Counted from the first letter of the stretch, positions 24,665-36,651 are shown. The stretch: DNA of 64,000 nt from Pelodera strongyloides (GCA_036852015.1 JAANDG010000124.1:124001-188000); one strand, 5' to 3'. The notes: a model not told the origin generated them from the letters alone. A program made the numbers and translations.

Positions 24665-27600
24665 TCCGTGTTTTTAAGAATGCCCCATTGGTTAGTGGGA
24701 AAGTCCACCCATACCATAGAGCCCTTTAAAAAATTTCTTTTATAGCCAAATAACCAGCACTGGTACAGCCTTGGAGGCACTAACGATTGCAGCATGTCTG
24801 CCTGATATAACTCACCTGAAACATGGAGCTTTTTCATGTGTTGATGAGCTATATGATTAATGGGTTTCTCGACGGGTCAAGTGGTCAAGTTACTGTATCT
24901 TCACGTACTTGGCTCTGAACTCAGTCTTAAATTTTTCAACTGCCCACTTGAGTTTTCTTGGTGAATGCTACGACCGATTGATTTGTTCGGTATATGGTAG
25001 ATCACTTTATCAGTTGTGGTTCCCACGTGCATTGTAAACTACGTAGTATACACACATGGATTTTTGACTGAATTGAGTAAAAAAGTACCATTGTATATAT
25101 GAATTTCGAATTTGGGGACTATTTCCTCCCTTTTTCAGCCCCAGATCTTCGGTTGCCGACATGATCTTGTTAAAACGTATTCTTTTAAAAACCACCTGCC
25201 ATACCGCTTTAAAATTGGGTTTCATTTGGGAACGGCATTATTTTTTCAGCCCCAGATCTTCGGTTTCCGATGCGCGTGCACATGATCAATTGGGTGGGTT
25301 TGAATGAGGAAGGCGTGGATGGAGGAGGAATCTTCAGGTTTGATTTAGTCTATTTATTTATTTTTAATTTAATATATTGAGAAGATGCACAAAGAGGAGA
25401 ATACATAAGCCAAACTAAAGGGCAACCAGGAGTGGGGGTAATTGATCTTATTTTTATTCACATCAGCATCTGTCGTGCCGTGGGAGATGATTCTGTGAGA
25501 GAGGAAAGTCCCGATTGTACATAGATCGATTGTTTTCATCTATGCCCTAGGAAATCCTAAGGTTCTCCATAGGGCCTCGGTGTACATAATAGGGTAAACC
25601 AACGAGCCCCCCCCCCTTGTCCCGTAGTATTTAGGGTAACCCAGCTCCATTGTTGGATTTCGCTTCATTGTGCTGTAGGTGTCGGATGCATTTCCGTGTT
25701 TTACTGATTTTTGTTATTGTAACGGCAGTTACGGCAAAACAGCTACATATTGAATGTTTTAAGTTTTACGATTTCATAAGCAGTTGGTGAAACATTGTAT
25801 TGTGGTGATGCGCGCAGCTAATTATGGGGAAAAGTTTTTCTGTCCCTTTCTAGTTTTTTTGGTGTAGATGATTTTGGTTTCTTTATGATTATGATTCACA
25901 GCAAAGAGCTCTTCACGTTTCCACAAAACAACTGTAGATAAAATTTACACTTATTGTTTTATTTCCTACGTGCAATCAAAGAATTGTTATAGGGAGTTTC
26001 TATCCGAACTGATCAAAACTGCTTTCGATCCCACACGGGGCTTCTTCCAGTGTACGCATGACAGGTATGATATGAATTATTATTATTATTATTATTGTTA
26101 TTATTATTAATTTGTTTAATTGGTGAAAAGCTAAAAAAAAAAGGAAGTCGTATGTTTCAGCAAGGTACTTTAATGGAAGAGTTTAGCTTCAACGTTAGTT
26201 CTAGCAGAGACGTCCGAACGAAAACAAAACTGGGGACGAGATGCAATTTTAGATAAACAGAGCCCATTGTACTATTTACTTATTTAAACTCGGTTTCTCT
26301 TGTTTAGATTGCTATATCCGAATCCATTGGCCGCGAAACTGTACCCGGACAATTACAGTCAACATTTCTTCTTTTTGGGAAGGATGATTGCTAAGGTAAC
26401 ACAGATACATTTGCGGACACCAAAGAAAACGGTTGCTGGCCTGTCACCAAATGGTTTTCACCGAAAACATCATCTGGTGACTTGGTAGACCAGCTGTTGG
26501 CGGTTTTCGATGAAGGTTGGTCACCAAATGGGCTGGCCAACGAAAAAAGCCAGTGAACCGTCACCAAATGGTTCACCCATGCCCGAGTTTTTGTGATATT
26601 ATATTGAATCATTGTTTGTAGCCTTATGAAGATAGAGTATAAATGTTTGCGTAAAAATGTTAGTGTATCGAATCGAAGAAGTTTTATTTATTTACATTTT
26701 CTTTTTAAATTATACCCTTATTCTATTCAGTTGATATATGAACGACAATTGGCGGAGATCCGCTTTGCGGAATTCTTTGTGGCGCAACTTTTGGGCGCTG
26801 GCCGCGCAAGCAATGTGGATTTACATCATATGGTAGGGGCGTAGGGGTTTGAGAGGATCCTTACCTAAACTTTGAATTTGCAAATTGGTGCTGCCTGTAT
26901 TATCTTAAGTGTTTAGTAGTTGTCGTTAACTACCGTAGTCGTAGTCTGCAGTACATCATAGTCGACTGTAATACTTGACAGTAGGGTCGTTTGGGTAGTA
27001 TGGTATAGTGTTTGATTGATCGTGTTTAGTTGATTTTTTCACACCACCTTTGTGCATTTGTGCTGCTTGTCTTTGAAGGAAGAGGGATATCAAAAGCAGT
27101 TCGGTAGAGCGATAGGAAAATTATATTACTATTCTTATTTTAGAAATCCTACGATCCGATCCTGTGGCATCAACTGGTTAAATTGCGAGACGCCACCGAA
27201 GAGGAACTCAAACAATTGGACTTGGACTTTACGATTCAAGTTGAAGAATTGGGAACAGTGAGGGTTAGTTGTCGTCTGCTCTTTAGTAGTTGTCAACTGG
27301 TCTTGTTGTCCTATGCAAGCTATTTCTATGGAAATTAGGGCTATAAATACTTGCAAATACGTTTTCTACCCATTTTTAGTGTAGGCCATGATGTAGTGAG
27401 GGAATTCGAATTTCTCAAGTTTTGAGTTGAGGCTATGTTTTGTGTGTTTTCAGTGTGTGGAGCTGGTGCCCAACGGCCGTAATATCCCGGTGACGACAAG
27501 TAACAAACAACAGTACGTGCAGCTCTATGTTAACTACCATTTGTATAAGAGGGTGAGTTATGAGTTTGTTATGATTAACGGTTGATGTATCATATATATT

Positions 27601-29801
27601 TTTATTATATTATGCGTCATTAATATGAAATCTATGTGCAAACTTTGTAGGCCAGTAACACCTTGCGCCAATGCAGAGACATTTGAAACCAAAGAAGCTA
27701 TTAATAGCTTTTCAACTCCACAGCAACATGTACCATATATTTATCATATAAATTCCACGATTCTTGTGTGATGTGCACATCGTGTCTTGTTTGTGTCTGT
27801 TATAAAGAAGTGTTATACACAACTGCTTGACTGTGACAGTGATAAAGGTTTATCATAAATATGTCTTTCTAGATGGAACCGATGGTTGACGCGATGCGTG
27901 CCGGCGTCGCTGACGTTATTGATGTGCAAATGCTGGCCATCTTCTGTCCGCACGAGTTACAGTTGGTGGTTTCGGGAACGGATAGTGATTTGAACATTGA
28001 TGACATGAAGAAACACTGTGCAGTGCATAATATTCAGAGTGAGTGAGGTATCTGGTAAAGCTGAGTTCAGAGGCCGTATTCACCGTCACACAGGGAGCCC
28101 TCCCTAGGCTCACGAGCGCTCTAAATCTCCTGCTCTCGCACTCTCTACGCACTCTTTAGCTCACTGGGGAGGCCAGGGAGGGCTCCCTGCGTGTTGGTGA
28201 ATGCGGCCTCTGTATTCATCATGTGTACTGGGAAGTTGGGATTGGGAGCCATGCGAATTTTAGGATACTTGACAATTGATAATTGGTTAATTATTCATCG
28301 ATTGAACCTCGTCTGAAACTCTCGTGATTACTTGCGTAGTTGTCTGCATTATGTTTTGAACTATTATTAGCGGTATCTCTAGAGAGACGTTGTTATTTAC
28401 ACTCTGTATTGCAGATGCGTCGGATCAACGATATGTTGATGAATTCTGGTACCATATCGATCAGATGACGTCAAATGATAAGAGGGCACTGTTGAAGGTA
28501 ATAAGTTTACTATTTCCTTACTATTCGAGTATTGTGCTCCTTCTTGTACTGCAAGAAACGCATTTATACATCCTCATATTTACTGGTGACTGGTAACCGA
28601 AAGCCACCAAATAGAAAAAGAATATATAAGTAGTGTAGGGGGTATAAATTTAGTAGTAAATGAAAGGAGAGTAAGCAGTGACCATACGAATATGGACCCC
28701 GTTTCGACCCTAGCGCATACGAGGGATGCACAGTGTTTTTAGATTACTGTGCAGCATGTTTCGCCGGTTATGTTATAAGTCCGTTAGCGTGTGTGAATCT
28801 AGGGTAGGGGCCATGCACAATGAACTATTTAGGGTAGGGTTCGCCTTGACGCATTTAGATTTAGGAGTTGTCTTAATTGTTGTTTTTAGTTTATTACGGG
28901 ATGCAGTCGGCCACCGCTCGAAGGATTTAAGGACCTTCATCCAGCTATGGGAATTCAGTTGGTCAGTTCTTTCTTTATTGGTATAAGATGACTATTGGTT
29001 TTATAATTATTACTGAGTCTTTGTACAGTTGATAAGGAAAAGACGTTAGGGGTCAAAACGAGGTGACCCTCACATATTTAATATTCCTATTTAACTTACT
29101 TATTCCTAGATTGTTCTAATATAAGTCTTATATAAGTTAAGTTAGTTATATTTTTTTAAACTTTGAATCGTACAACTTAGACTCGATTACGTTCGTTTCA
29201 TTTGAATTAATTGCATTATTACATATGCATATGGGTACGGTAGCTGGTGATATCTGATATCCAGAGCTACAGCTACCGGGCCCACGAAGTGTAGTGTACA
29301 CTATTCGTGATACAGTGTACACCAGTACAAGACACTCTATGCTATTGTGCTGCGACTGCTTTCAGTGACAAGTCTACAATCACAGTACACTAGTAGCAAT
29401 AGTACTGCGGCGCCACCATTTTATACTTGCATTCAGGTACACACCGATAACGGACTTCCCACGTCGGCCACGTGTATGAACCTTTTCAAATTACCGGTCT
29501 ACGAAAATTCAAAGATTATGATGGAAAAGATACGGTAAGTGTAGGATTCGTTGGATTAATGATTAGTTTAACTGTAGTTTCTAGATTAAGGTGCATGTCA
29601 TTTCTCCGGTTATAAGCCCATTAGCGTGTGTGAACGAAAATTCAAGTTACATAGAGATCGGTATATTTGAAAGGGATACTATATACTATGGGAATAATTT
29701 TCCACGTCCCATGGTCTTATTGCTAGTATTTTACCTAATAAAATTAAAACTTTGCTTGCAGGTACGCGATCAATGCGGGTGCTGGTTTCGAACTTGCTTG
29801 A
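15536..29801 (+). CDS. UBE3C: UBE3C/Hul5-type HECT E3 ubiquitin-protein ligase, 30 exons, 1,054 aa
   Basis: Exons: 15536-15613, 15794-15851, 16006-16090, 16385-16490, 17088-17198, 17355-17438, 17853-18004, 18332-18561, 18921-19069, 19404-19547, 19951-20077, 20289-20457, 20940-21060, 21216-21299, 22920-22980, 23322-23406, 23923-24064, 24228-24291, 24508-24594, 25250-25337, 25993-26064, 26308-26395, 26731-26832, 27144-27263, 27454-27552, 27873-28038, 28415-28497, 28890-28961, 29437-29534, 29762-29801. All junctions are GT-AG and in phase (3,165 coding bases); human UBE3C is about 1,083 aa. An IQ-like helix (ALKIQKCWRRR) lies near residues 53-63. The HECT domain fills about 690-1054, with GVDGGGIFR at 734-742, LLYPNPLAAKL and FFFLGRMIAK. 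The catalytic Cys is 1022 in LPTSATCMNLFKLP, and the end AGAGFELA matches the family. The family extends ubiquitin chains on proteasome-bound substrates. The least certain exon is 22920-22980 (20 residues). A splice acceptor sits 12 bases before the ATG. Confidence 0.95.
16168..16237 (+). repeat. tRNA-like module in a UBE3C intron
   Basis: TAGCGCAGCAGGCAGAGCA (A box) and GAGGTCGAGGGTTCGAA (B box) at normal tRNA spacing, but the T-arm continues GTTCGAAC and the acceptor stem does not pair. tRNA-derived. Confidence 0.5.
16551..16701. repeat. Tandem repeat, 28-base unit, in a UBE3C intron
   Basis: About five units of CAGTACCTTGACCTGAAACC plus a short spacer, between exons 4 and 5. The last units are almost identical, which suggests recent expansion. 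Confidence 0.9.
16760..16904. mobile_element. MITE family C (AGGCCGTATTCACC ends), UBE3C intron
   Basis: Ends AGGCCGTATTCACCAACACG and AGGGAGCCCTC with mirrored complements. Other copies: 28071-28209 and 41471-41600. All three lie in introns and contain a GAGCGCTC-like centre. Confidence 0.9.
17655..17816. mobile_element. MITE family F copy in a UBE3C intron
   Basis: Inverted ends CTCAGGGCATAAATCTCGTC and GGGATTATGCCCAGG; just upstream of exon 7. Confidence 0.8.
19705..19875. mobile_element. Family B palindrome in a UBE3C intron
   Basis: Same length as the copy at 11176-11346, between exons 10 and 11. Its centre reads in the opposite order, so it inserted in the other orientation. Confidence 0.95.
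21333..21485. repeat. Copy of the 155-base repeat in a UBE3C intron
   Basis: Begins about 33 bases after the donor of exon 14. It matches 39208-39363 with few differences. Confidence 0.9.
21632..21825. mobile_element. MITE family A copy abutting the RT fragment
   Basis: Both ends carry CCGGCCGGTTTTTGAAAC or its complement. The right TTAA directly adjoins the reverse-transcriptase remnant. Confidence 0.85.
21826..22275 (+). pseudogene. Reverse transcriptase C-terminal fragment (Penelope-like or related retroelement)
   Basis: A 149-codon open frame inside the UBE3C intron between exons 14 and 15. It contains FLDLFLTRS and LYNKTDDYSFDVIRFPMFDS, followed by ELIRIHRCTSILFSF and FYKKLQSNGYPCQIIKTTFKK. 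This is the layout seen after the catalytic core in RT proteins of the type LYDKRDDF..VNFPFLD..QLIRYAR, common in invertebrate retroelements, often of Penelope-like type. The catalytic YxDD part and any GIY-YIG endonuclease are not present, so the copy is truncated at the 5' end, right where a palindromic TTAA element (21632-21825) lies. The family name is an inference. Confidence 0.6.
22703..22764 (+). ncRNA. Hammerhead-ribozyme-like core
   Basis: CTGACGA (22711-22717) is followed at once by a 7-bp stem (GACCCCA at 22718-22724 with TGGGGTC at 22751-22757), then at once by GAAAC. CCGT-C just upstream (22703-22707) can pair with ACGG (22761-22764) as a short stem III with C707 at the cleavage position. 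That is the hammerhead arrangement, and Penelope-like elements are known to carry such ribozymes. Against it, only three bases separate the cleavage position from CTGACGA, so there is no stem I. GTCGCA (22705-22710) can also pair with TGCGAC inside the stem II loop. Activity is uncertain. Confidence 0.35.
24620..24662. repeat. Poly(T) run of about 43 bases
   Basis: Just after UBE3C exon 19. Possibly the tail of a retroposed copy on the minus strand, but no adjacent body is recognised. Confidence 0.9.
28071..28209. mobile_element. MITE family C copy, UBE3C intron
   Basis: Same inverted ends as at 16760, about 33 bases after the donor of exon 26. Confidence 0.9.
28681..28735 (-). repeat. Second, partial copy of the GTCGAAACGGGGTCC repeat
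   Basis: The minus strand carries CTCGTATGCG, then GGGTCGAAACGGGGTCC and a short ATAT-rich hairpin, matching 22738-22785. The CTGACGA box is replaced by an unrelated sequence. It lies in the UBE3C intron before exon 28 and probably marks another retroelement tail. A looser copy (GGGGTCAAAACGAGGTGACC) is at about 29047. Confidence 0.6.
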
Positions 29802-30839
29802 GCTTCAATTTATTGCTCTATATTTGAAATAGTAAATGGTTAAATGTTAATTACTACGATTTAGCTCGTGTGGTAGCGGCTTACTTCTCAAAAATTAATC
29901 AAAGTATGTACCAATCAAGTATTTTGCCTTTCCCATTTGCATGTCACTATTGTATTTCAGAAAATAATTTACGTGATATTGATGATTATGTTTTTTTGTC
30001 ATTGAGTTTATTATATGTACACAGTGTACACATTTCCTATATTTACTTACCACGACGCTTACGGTGATTTCTGGTATTAGTAGTTTTTTTTCGCTTTATT
30101 TATTTTACTATTAGTTGTATACTTTTAACTATTTGTCAACTACATACAAAGGTGTAAAGTGGTAAAAGAGTACATTATTTATGCCTTTATTCTTCGCGTA
30201 TGTAGTTGTTCTCGGTGTATAGTTTACTTACAATTAAGGTGCAACGTTATTGTCTGTATCTAGTCTCGCGCATGTGGTTGGAATATAAAGTACTAGTTTT
30301 TTAGTGAATATGGGATGAATCTCGCGTATTATTCGGTAACTCTAACAGTTTGTTTACTTGTTTCGTGGTTCACTTGGAATTCTTGTCAAATAAATCTTTC
30401 GTTGTGTTATATAAACATTTTCGTGAAACCACATCCTAATTGCTGTGAAACCACATCCTAATACAGTAGTGTGGATAAGGAGCACAAACCGTATTCACAT
30501 TAAATACGAATAAATTTTACTGGCGTTAAAAAAGAAATCCAGTAAACATGCTATGAACACATTCACTAATATAATATCACGCGGAATAAATAGAGAATAA
30601 ATAAACACAGATCATCACAAACGCAAAACTTTGTAAATAATAACCGTGCTAGTCTAAACACCGTTTTCATTAAATTTTTCAAAAGGCCAATACTATCATA
30701 CAATTTTACGTCAGATTCACCAGTCACAAAAGAACATAGCAGCTCACTTTGTTTGAGACTAGAAAATAAACGTTACATGCTAAAGGAACCAAAAGTAAGA
30801 CGGATATAAAGTTATAAAATTTCATACTTTTCTTCCAAA
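29802..30839. other. Convergent intergenic region UBE3C/PSMD13
   Basis: AT-rich. No gene or clear repeat apart from the short direct repeat GTGAAACCACATCCTAATTG-like at 30424-30462. It probably holds both 3' UTRs. Confidence 0.7.
30389..30394 (+). terminator. Candidate poly(A) signal, UBE3C
   Basis: First AATAAA after the UBE3C stop, 588 bases downstream; it would give a long 3' UTR reaching towards PSMD13. Confidence 0.35.
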
Positions 30840-33800
30840 TTATGCCTTTGTAAGGATTTCCTTGGCACTTTCTTGTACCAACCCCTCCATCTGGGTGACA
30901 TCCTTGTGCCAGGCAGCAACGCGGTCGGCCATGGCGAGGATCTGAATATATTATGATTATTAATCATTTAAAAAAAAGTTTCTGAGGCCTGGACTCGATG
31001 GATAAAAAAATCCAACATCAACGGTTAATGAATTCTTAGGCGGGGTTTACAGTACCATATAAATTAAAGTCATATGCATAGGATAGGAAAACATGATAAT
31101 TTCTAGACAGATCAATATCAAACTTCAATGTCGACGAATCAGCAACAAAACAAAACATGTCACTATAACGTTTTACTCTGAAGACCAGAGCTATATAGAA
31201 ACATCAAATCTACAAATCTACAAATCCATCCCTCAAAATGTAAAAAAGCCCTATTTCATTTTCATATAAGCATAACCCCACTTCTCACCAAACGATGACA
31301 ACTTATATACAAACCCCACTTCCCACCAAATGATGACAATGTCTAAAAGCCAAAGCCCCCTAGATTAGAGGTACGGTACCTGCTGAGAGTTGAGGACACG
31401 TGGCTGTACCCAGGTAATCTGGACGGTTCCGTTAACTTGGTCAATTGCACCGCGGACGAGTCCCTTCGAAAGTGCCTTCATCACAAGCAATTCGACCTGG
31501 AAATGGAATACGCATGAATATTGCATGATTTTAATAATTATCAGCCATCTCAATTGAAAAGGAAAAAAAACTTTAGCAATTTAATTAGAACGTGAAACTC
31601 TGAGTAAGGAAAAAGAAACTATGAGCAAGCTTGCAGAGAATATGCGAATAAGCAAAATCTGAATAATGCGCACTTCGCAAAGAAACTACATGTGTATGCA
31701 AACTGAAAAGTAACACGTATAGTATAGTATATAGAGCAACGGTCAAGTTTAGTTGGGAACATACTTTTTCATTTCAGAAAACGATCAAGAAAATTAAGCA
31801 AATAAGGAATAAAACAACCAATTACAAAACAATAAAACTTTACTTACGTCGCCGACGCTCACTTGAGCCTTCTTGGCAAGTTCACCAAACGGAATACTCC
31901 TTTCCTTAGAGGGACGGGCAAGTGCGATCTGAATCGGAAAGAATTTAGAGTTAGAGAGAGAAAACACAGGTACTGTACAACGTGAAATCGTATATCGACC
32001 TCTAAAACTACAGAAGTCTTTGCGCACAAAGCTGTGCGAAAAACAATCAATTAATATCTTCGGACTATTCAGAGTACAGACCTACAGATGTAGATAGTTC
32101 ATTGCAATCTCAGGTGACTCTAGGCCCGAAGGCGTGCCCTTTTCTGTGGAACGGGGCTGGCCCGTTACCGGCCTTAGAGGGTGCCCTGGGTACGCCCTGA
32201 GGCTTTAGTGAGAGGGCCCCAAACGGGCCGTTTTGAAACGGGCAGAAAAAGAAAATACACCAGTTTTAGCTAACCAACCACGAACTTACACACGGAAACA
32301 CAACATACATAAGTACCTAGAACTTCGCAAGACAAATGCACCGGACAGGAATCGAACTTGCGACATTAGCTAAACACGTACTCAAAACTAGCGCCTTAGA
32401 CCACTCGGCCATACCGCGCATGGTCGTCTCTGTTGGTTGCGAAATATGACGGCTGCTGCTTCGCAAAATTTTAAATCCCAATTTTCGCGCGCTTTATAAA
32501 ATGCAAGGCTACGGCAAAGTGCCATGTAACGGGCACGCCCCAGGTTCGGACCGACGTTTTCCCCGTTTGTGGCCTTATCCCGGCCTTCTACAATTGAAGG
32601 GCACGCCCTAGGGCATATTTGCTTAAATGCATGCCTGCGGGCCTAGAGTCACCTATGATAGTCTGAAACATGCAATTATCACAATTTCTTTCGGCCAATA
32701 AACGGAGCAACTCTATTCTTTATTACGCCCCCAAGGTACAGTAACCAGTCTAGTCAAACTAACAAAAACAAAGGTATCTAGTCCCAAGTCCACTCACCTC
32801 CATAATGGAGAGCAGGCGGATCTTCTCCACAAGGAAGTCCTTCTGTCTACGGATATCATCCCACTCGGTCCACTTACGCTCCAGAGCGTAGAACTGCAAA
32901 ATTAATAATAATACTAATTAATAATGATGATAATAATAATAATATAATTTAATAATCATAATAAATAATAATTTAATAATATATAATAATACAATAATAA
33001 TAAAATAGAATAAAAAGCGTGCAAACAACAATAATGGACGAAATCCGGTTTAATATAGGTAGATTGTATCCATACAAATCAAAATGTTTCAATTGCTCGT
33101 TTTAGCCGCTGAATGTCAAGAGGGCACGATTACTATGATGGCTAAAGCGTCGCGCGTCAAAACAGTTGGATTCAAGTTTAAGATATCCATGAAACCATAC
33201 ACTATAAATTAATTAATTCAAAAAGTAAATGGGTACCTTGTCCAAATCTCCCTCATTGAATGCATAGAGAAGGTCGAGCAACCATTTCTCGTTCGATCCA
33301 TCCAAGGCTTTCAGAATAGGATGGGCCAACTAAACGAAATAAAACAGTGGCACATTAAGACTTGTGACGTAACTAAACGTCTTGTCACACAAAATAGGGA
33401 AATTATATAGATTCCATAATACGTTAAAGCGAAACACCGGCCGGTTTTTGAAACGCACCGTGACTGACTGAATTCCTACGTAAATTTGCTCGAATTTAGC
33501 TCTATTTGTTATTCTAATTTATATTCATTTGCATAATCTGCACAAGAATGCTGGTCTACAGGTCTACTCGATATGTTTCAAAAAACGGCCGGTATTTCGC
33601 TTTAAGGAACGAAATGAAAATTATGCTCGATAAAAAAATCCACATACTCACTCTTCTGTTTGGAATGTTCTTTCAAAATAATAGAAAATTCGCCATAATA
33701 AAGAAAAAAAGACTAATTTTTACTAACTGAAATGCAAAACAGCAACAAATATACCAATTCTCCAAAGTTGTAGATATTTTCACCCAAGATTGCGGCGAAT

Positions 33801-36651
33801 CCAATCAGAACAGCTTGGTAATGCTTGTCCTAAACAAAAAAGGTCTAAATGCTAATAATAACAAAATAAAATAAAACACCTTTCATGAATGAGCGTCAGA
33901 ACGACAGAATCTTTGGTCTGCTACTAGATCTAGATCATATTTTCAACTTAAATAAAGGTCCTAGTGTCACTATAGCTCCTTTCCTTGTCTCTATCCTAAA
34001 CTTTTCACCCAACAAACAAAAACTATTTGGCTGAAAATCTTCCTAAAACGAATATCATGTCAATTCTTGAACAAGTTGGAAACGATCCATTTGCAAACGA
34101 AAGGAAAAGGAGTATAAAAATGATACAAAACCCACATCCAAAGACATCTTGGAGGTGTCCTCCACTCCCAAATATCTGAGCGATTCGCGGTAGTATCCGG
34201 CATAGTCTCCAACCTCCTTCAGATACACGGCGCTCACCTAAACAAGCAGGATCATAAAACAAATAAATACCTTTAAAGCGGTATAACGCACTATTGGAGC
34301 GTCACGCTAATCACTTCAGACAATGGCCTAAATGGCACATAACCTACCTACACTACATATTAATAGGAAAAACTCACGCACAACCGCGTCTAAAGCGAAA
34401 TAACGGTCGGTTTCTGAAACGCATCTCAAGATTTTTTTGCATTCCTATATATTTTGCTGTCGGCGATTTTTTATTCTAATAATGATCATTTGCATATAAT
34501 GCATGGGAATTCAGTTCCTTGACATGCATTTCAAATTTTCAAAAACCGGCCGTTATACCACTTTAAAAAGGAATTCATAACTAAAAAATACGCGCGAAAG
34601 GTTGGACTCAAAAAAAAATAACAAACCTTATAAAAAGGAGCATGCACTTCGGTGACACCGACTAAATCCTCTACATCCTTCTGAGTACTTTCGATCATGC
34701 CCTGAAAATTATTATTTGTTTACGTAAGTAAGCATGCAAGTAAACAAACCTATGTAACTTATGAAAACAAAGCAATACTTAACAATGAACAATGTTCAAA
34801 CTCGCTATCTAAAAAGGCTTTTTCACAAAAAAAAGTTCAAAGTTCAAACTAGCTTTTTCACAGAAAAAAAATAATTTATGTACAATGTACACACACATAA
34901 ACTTACGCGAACTTGTTGAATATCCACACATCTGTTATTGGCATCTCTGTTTGCGAGTTTCAGCTCAATCTGTCCAGTATGTGCACGGATCACTGCCTGA
35001 ACAAAATAATTGATGCTGGATAGCATGCGGTTTTGGTTTTATGAAACGAATTCGAAATTCCGGAATGACACATTTTCATGTATAATACGCAAGTTTCTAA
35101 TCTGCATATTACACATCTAAATGTCATTTACCAAGCGCTTTAAACACGGATGCTGTATTGCTTTGCTTTGCTGAGCTAATTAACTTGTTTTTCATCATCA
35201 TACTGTGAAACTTAGCAGAAACGAACAATTGAGTTCTAAATAAGAAAACATCTAGCGAGTGTCCGCATACATAACCAACAAACAACTCAAACTCGAAAAG
35301 GTCACAACGCCCAAACGCCGGAACAAGATAGTACATCTAGCGTACCCGACGTATCAGTTTATCTTTGACAACGGTCCTAGTAAAACTGGCTTACCAGTTT
35401 ATCTTTGACAACGGTCTTCTCGATCTTCTTCAAAAAGTCGACGGCTCCAGTTCTATCTGAAAATAGTAAGTTCAATCAGGTCATGATAAATTCACTATGT
35501 TAAATTAAAGCGAAATAACGGTCGGTTTTTGAAATACATCGAGTACATCATACAACCTATGCAAATGACAATAAATTAGAATTAGAACAAAAAATCGAGC
35601 TCAATTCGAGCAAATTAGCGTAAATACGTAAGAATTCAGTTGTCCACAATGCGTTTCAAAAACCGGCCGGTATTGCGCTAGCGCTTTGAACTAATCTAAC
35701 CAGTCTAACCAGAAGTACACAACTGCAGGCACGGGAATCACACAGAATTTCGAGCGAACCTCAACACGATTGACGTACGGTCCAACCACACCACATCGTA
35801 CAAATAATTACAGTGATAATATTCACACACAACATCCAAAACAATTACCTTTAATGAAAACAAAGCGTGCGATGGGCAGACAAATCTCCACAAGTTGCAG
35901 ACAATTGACGCGGTGTTCAAAGTCAGTGATGAAGTGATCGTAGAATTCCTGGAACAAACGCGGAAACGTAACGCTGCGAAACTACCGCTAACATGGGTCT
36001 ACTGTATTTGAAAAGAAGTCCTCGTTATGGAACATAGATTCACAGACAGTGATTATTGGCAGCAGAAGTATAGTGGATAACGGTTCCAAGGAAAGAACTA
36101 CAGGTTCCAGATTCAGTATTGGCAGAACGTATGATGTGCTGGTACAATACCGTCTACGACTTTTAAATAGTACTTGGTGTAAAGTAGATTAATACAAAAC
36201 ATACCTTCAGGTTTAGTCCTTCAACAAACTGAGGGTTAACAACGAGCTTCCTCACTTCCTGAGTCAACTGATGCCACAACCTGTAGAATATAATATATTA
36301 CTATTCAGAACTTCATATCGTTATGGTTGGCCGTTTCTTTAGCCCAGTGAACCCAGTTTAGACAATACACAGCAAACTAGCAGTGGACATTATATGTTAT
36401 GGTGGTTTGCGTATATCGGTTATGGTCTGCTCACTGGGCTACAATATCTAAACTAGAACTTTCCTCCCATGACGACAAAAGCAAAACTCCCACGTCCCTC
36501 GCAATCATTTCAATGATAACACTCCCCCGTAAGCCGCGTAACAAACTCACTTCTTGGAATACAGTTGCTCCAGTGTATGCCAATTGTCGGCATTGTTTCC
36601 TTGTGCTGTTTTCTTCTGCTTAGAAAGATATGCTTCCACTTTGTCGCTCAT
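30840..36651 (-). CDS. PSMD13: 26S proteasome non-ATPase regulatory subunit 13 (Rpn9), 13 exons, 389 aa
   Basis: Exons in gene order: 36651-36551, 36280-36205, 35948-35849, 35456-35395, 34996-34907, 34701-34627, 34237-34136, 33829-33755, 33329-33237, 32893-32798, 31928-31848, 31496-31380, 30941-30840. Phase is continuous, and 389 aa compares with about 376 in human. Recognisable blocks are [59 protein letters not shown], and a C-terminal PCI region with [20 protein letters not shown] ending near residue 348, then PRVL. Rpn9 is a lid subunit that helps assemble and position the deubiquitinase Rpn11. The ATG directly follows a TTTTCAG acceptor, so the 5' end is probably trans-spliced or has a leader exon. 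It is convergent with UBE3C (about 1 kb between stops) and divergent from the Dsn1-like gene. Introns hold several hairpin elements and a tRNA-bearing element. Confidence 0.95.
32112..32654. mobile_element. 543-base element with a tRNA-like core, PSMD13 intron
   Basis: The ends AGGTGACTCTAGGCCCG and its complement are exact inverted repeats, and GGCACGCCC-type words are mirrored near the ends. A tRNA-like sequence (minus strand, 32338-32420) lies in the middle. It sits between exons 10 and 11. Confidence 0.8.
32338..32420 (-). tRNA. tRNA-like sequence (Leu/Ser type), probably a pseudogene
   Basis: On the minus strand: GGCCGAGTGGTCTAAGGCGC, an A box of class II type, a long variable region, and GTTCGATTC as B box. 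The anticodon stem does not pair well, so I treat it as a tRNA pseudogene or Pol III module of the surrounding element. Confidence 0.45.
33424..33605. mobile_element. MITE family A copy in a PSMD13 intron
   Basis: TTAA at both ends with near-intact inverted ends; it lies between exons 8 and 9 of PSMD13. Confidence 0.85.
34274..34566. mobile_element. Nested MITE family A variants in a PSMD13 intron
   Basis: The outer ends are TTAAAGCGGTATAACG and its complement at 34551-34566. A second left end (AAAGCGAAATAACGGTCGG) starts at about 34391. One element seems to have inserted in another, or an internal part was duplicated. Confidence 0.6.
35505..35690. mobile_element. MITE family A copy in a PSMD13 intron
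   Basis: The left end is intact; the right end carries extra bases (GCGCTAGCGCTT). Between exons 3 and 4 of PSMD13. Confidence 0.8.
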
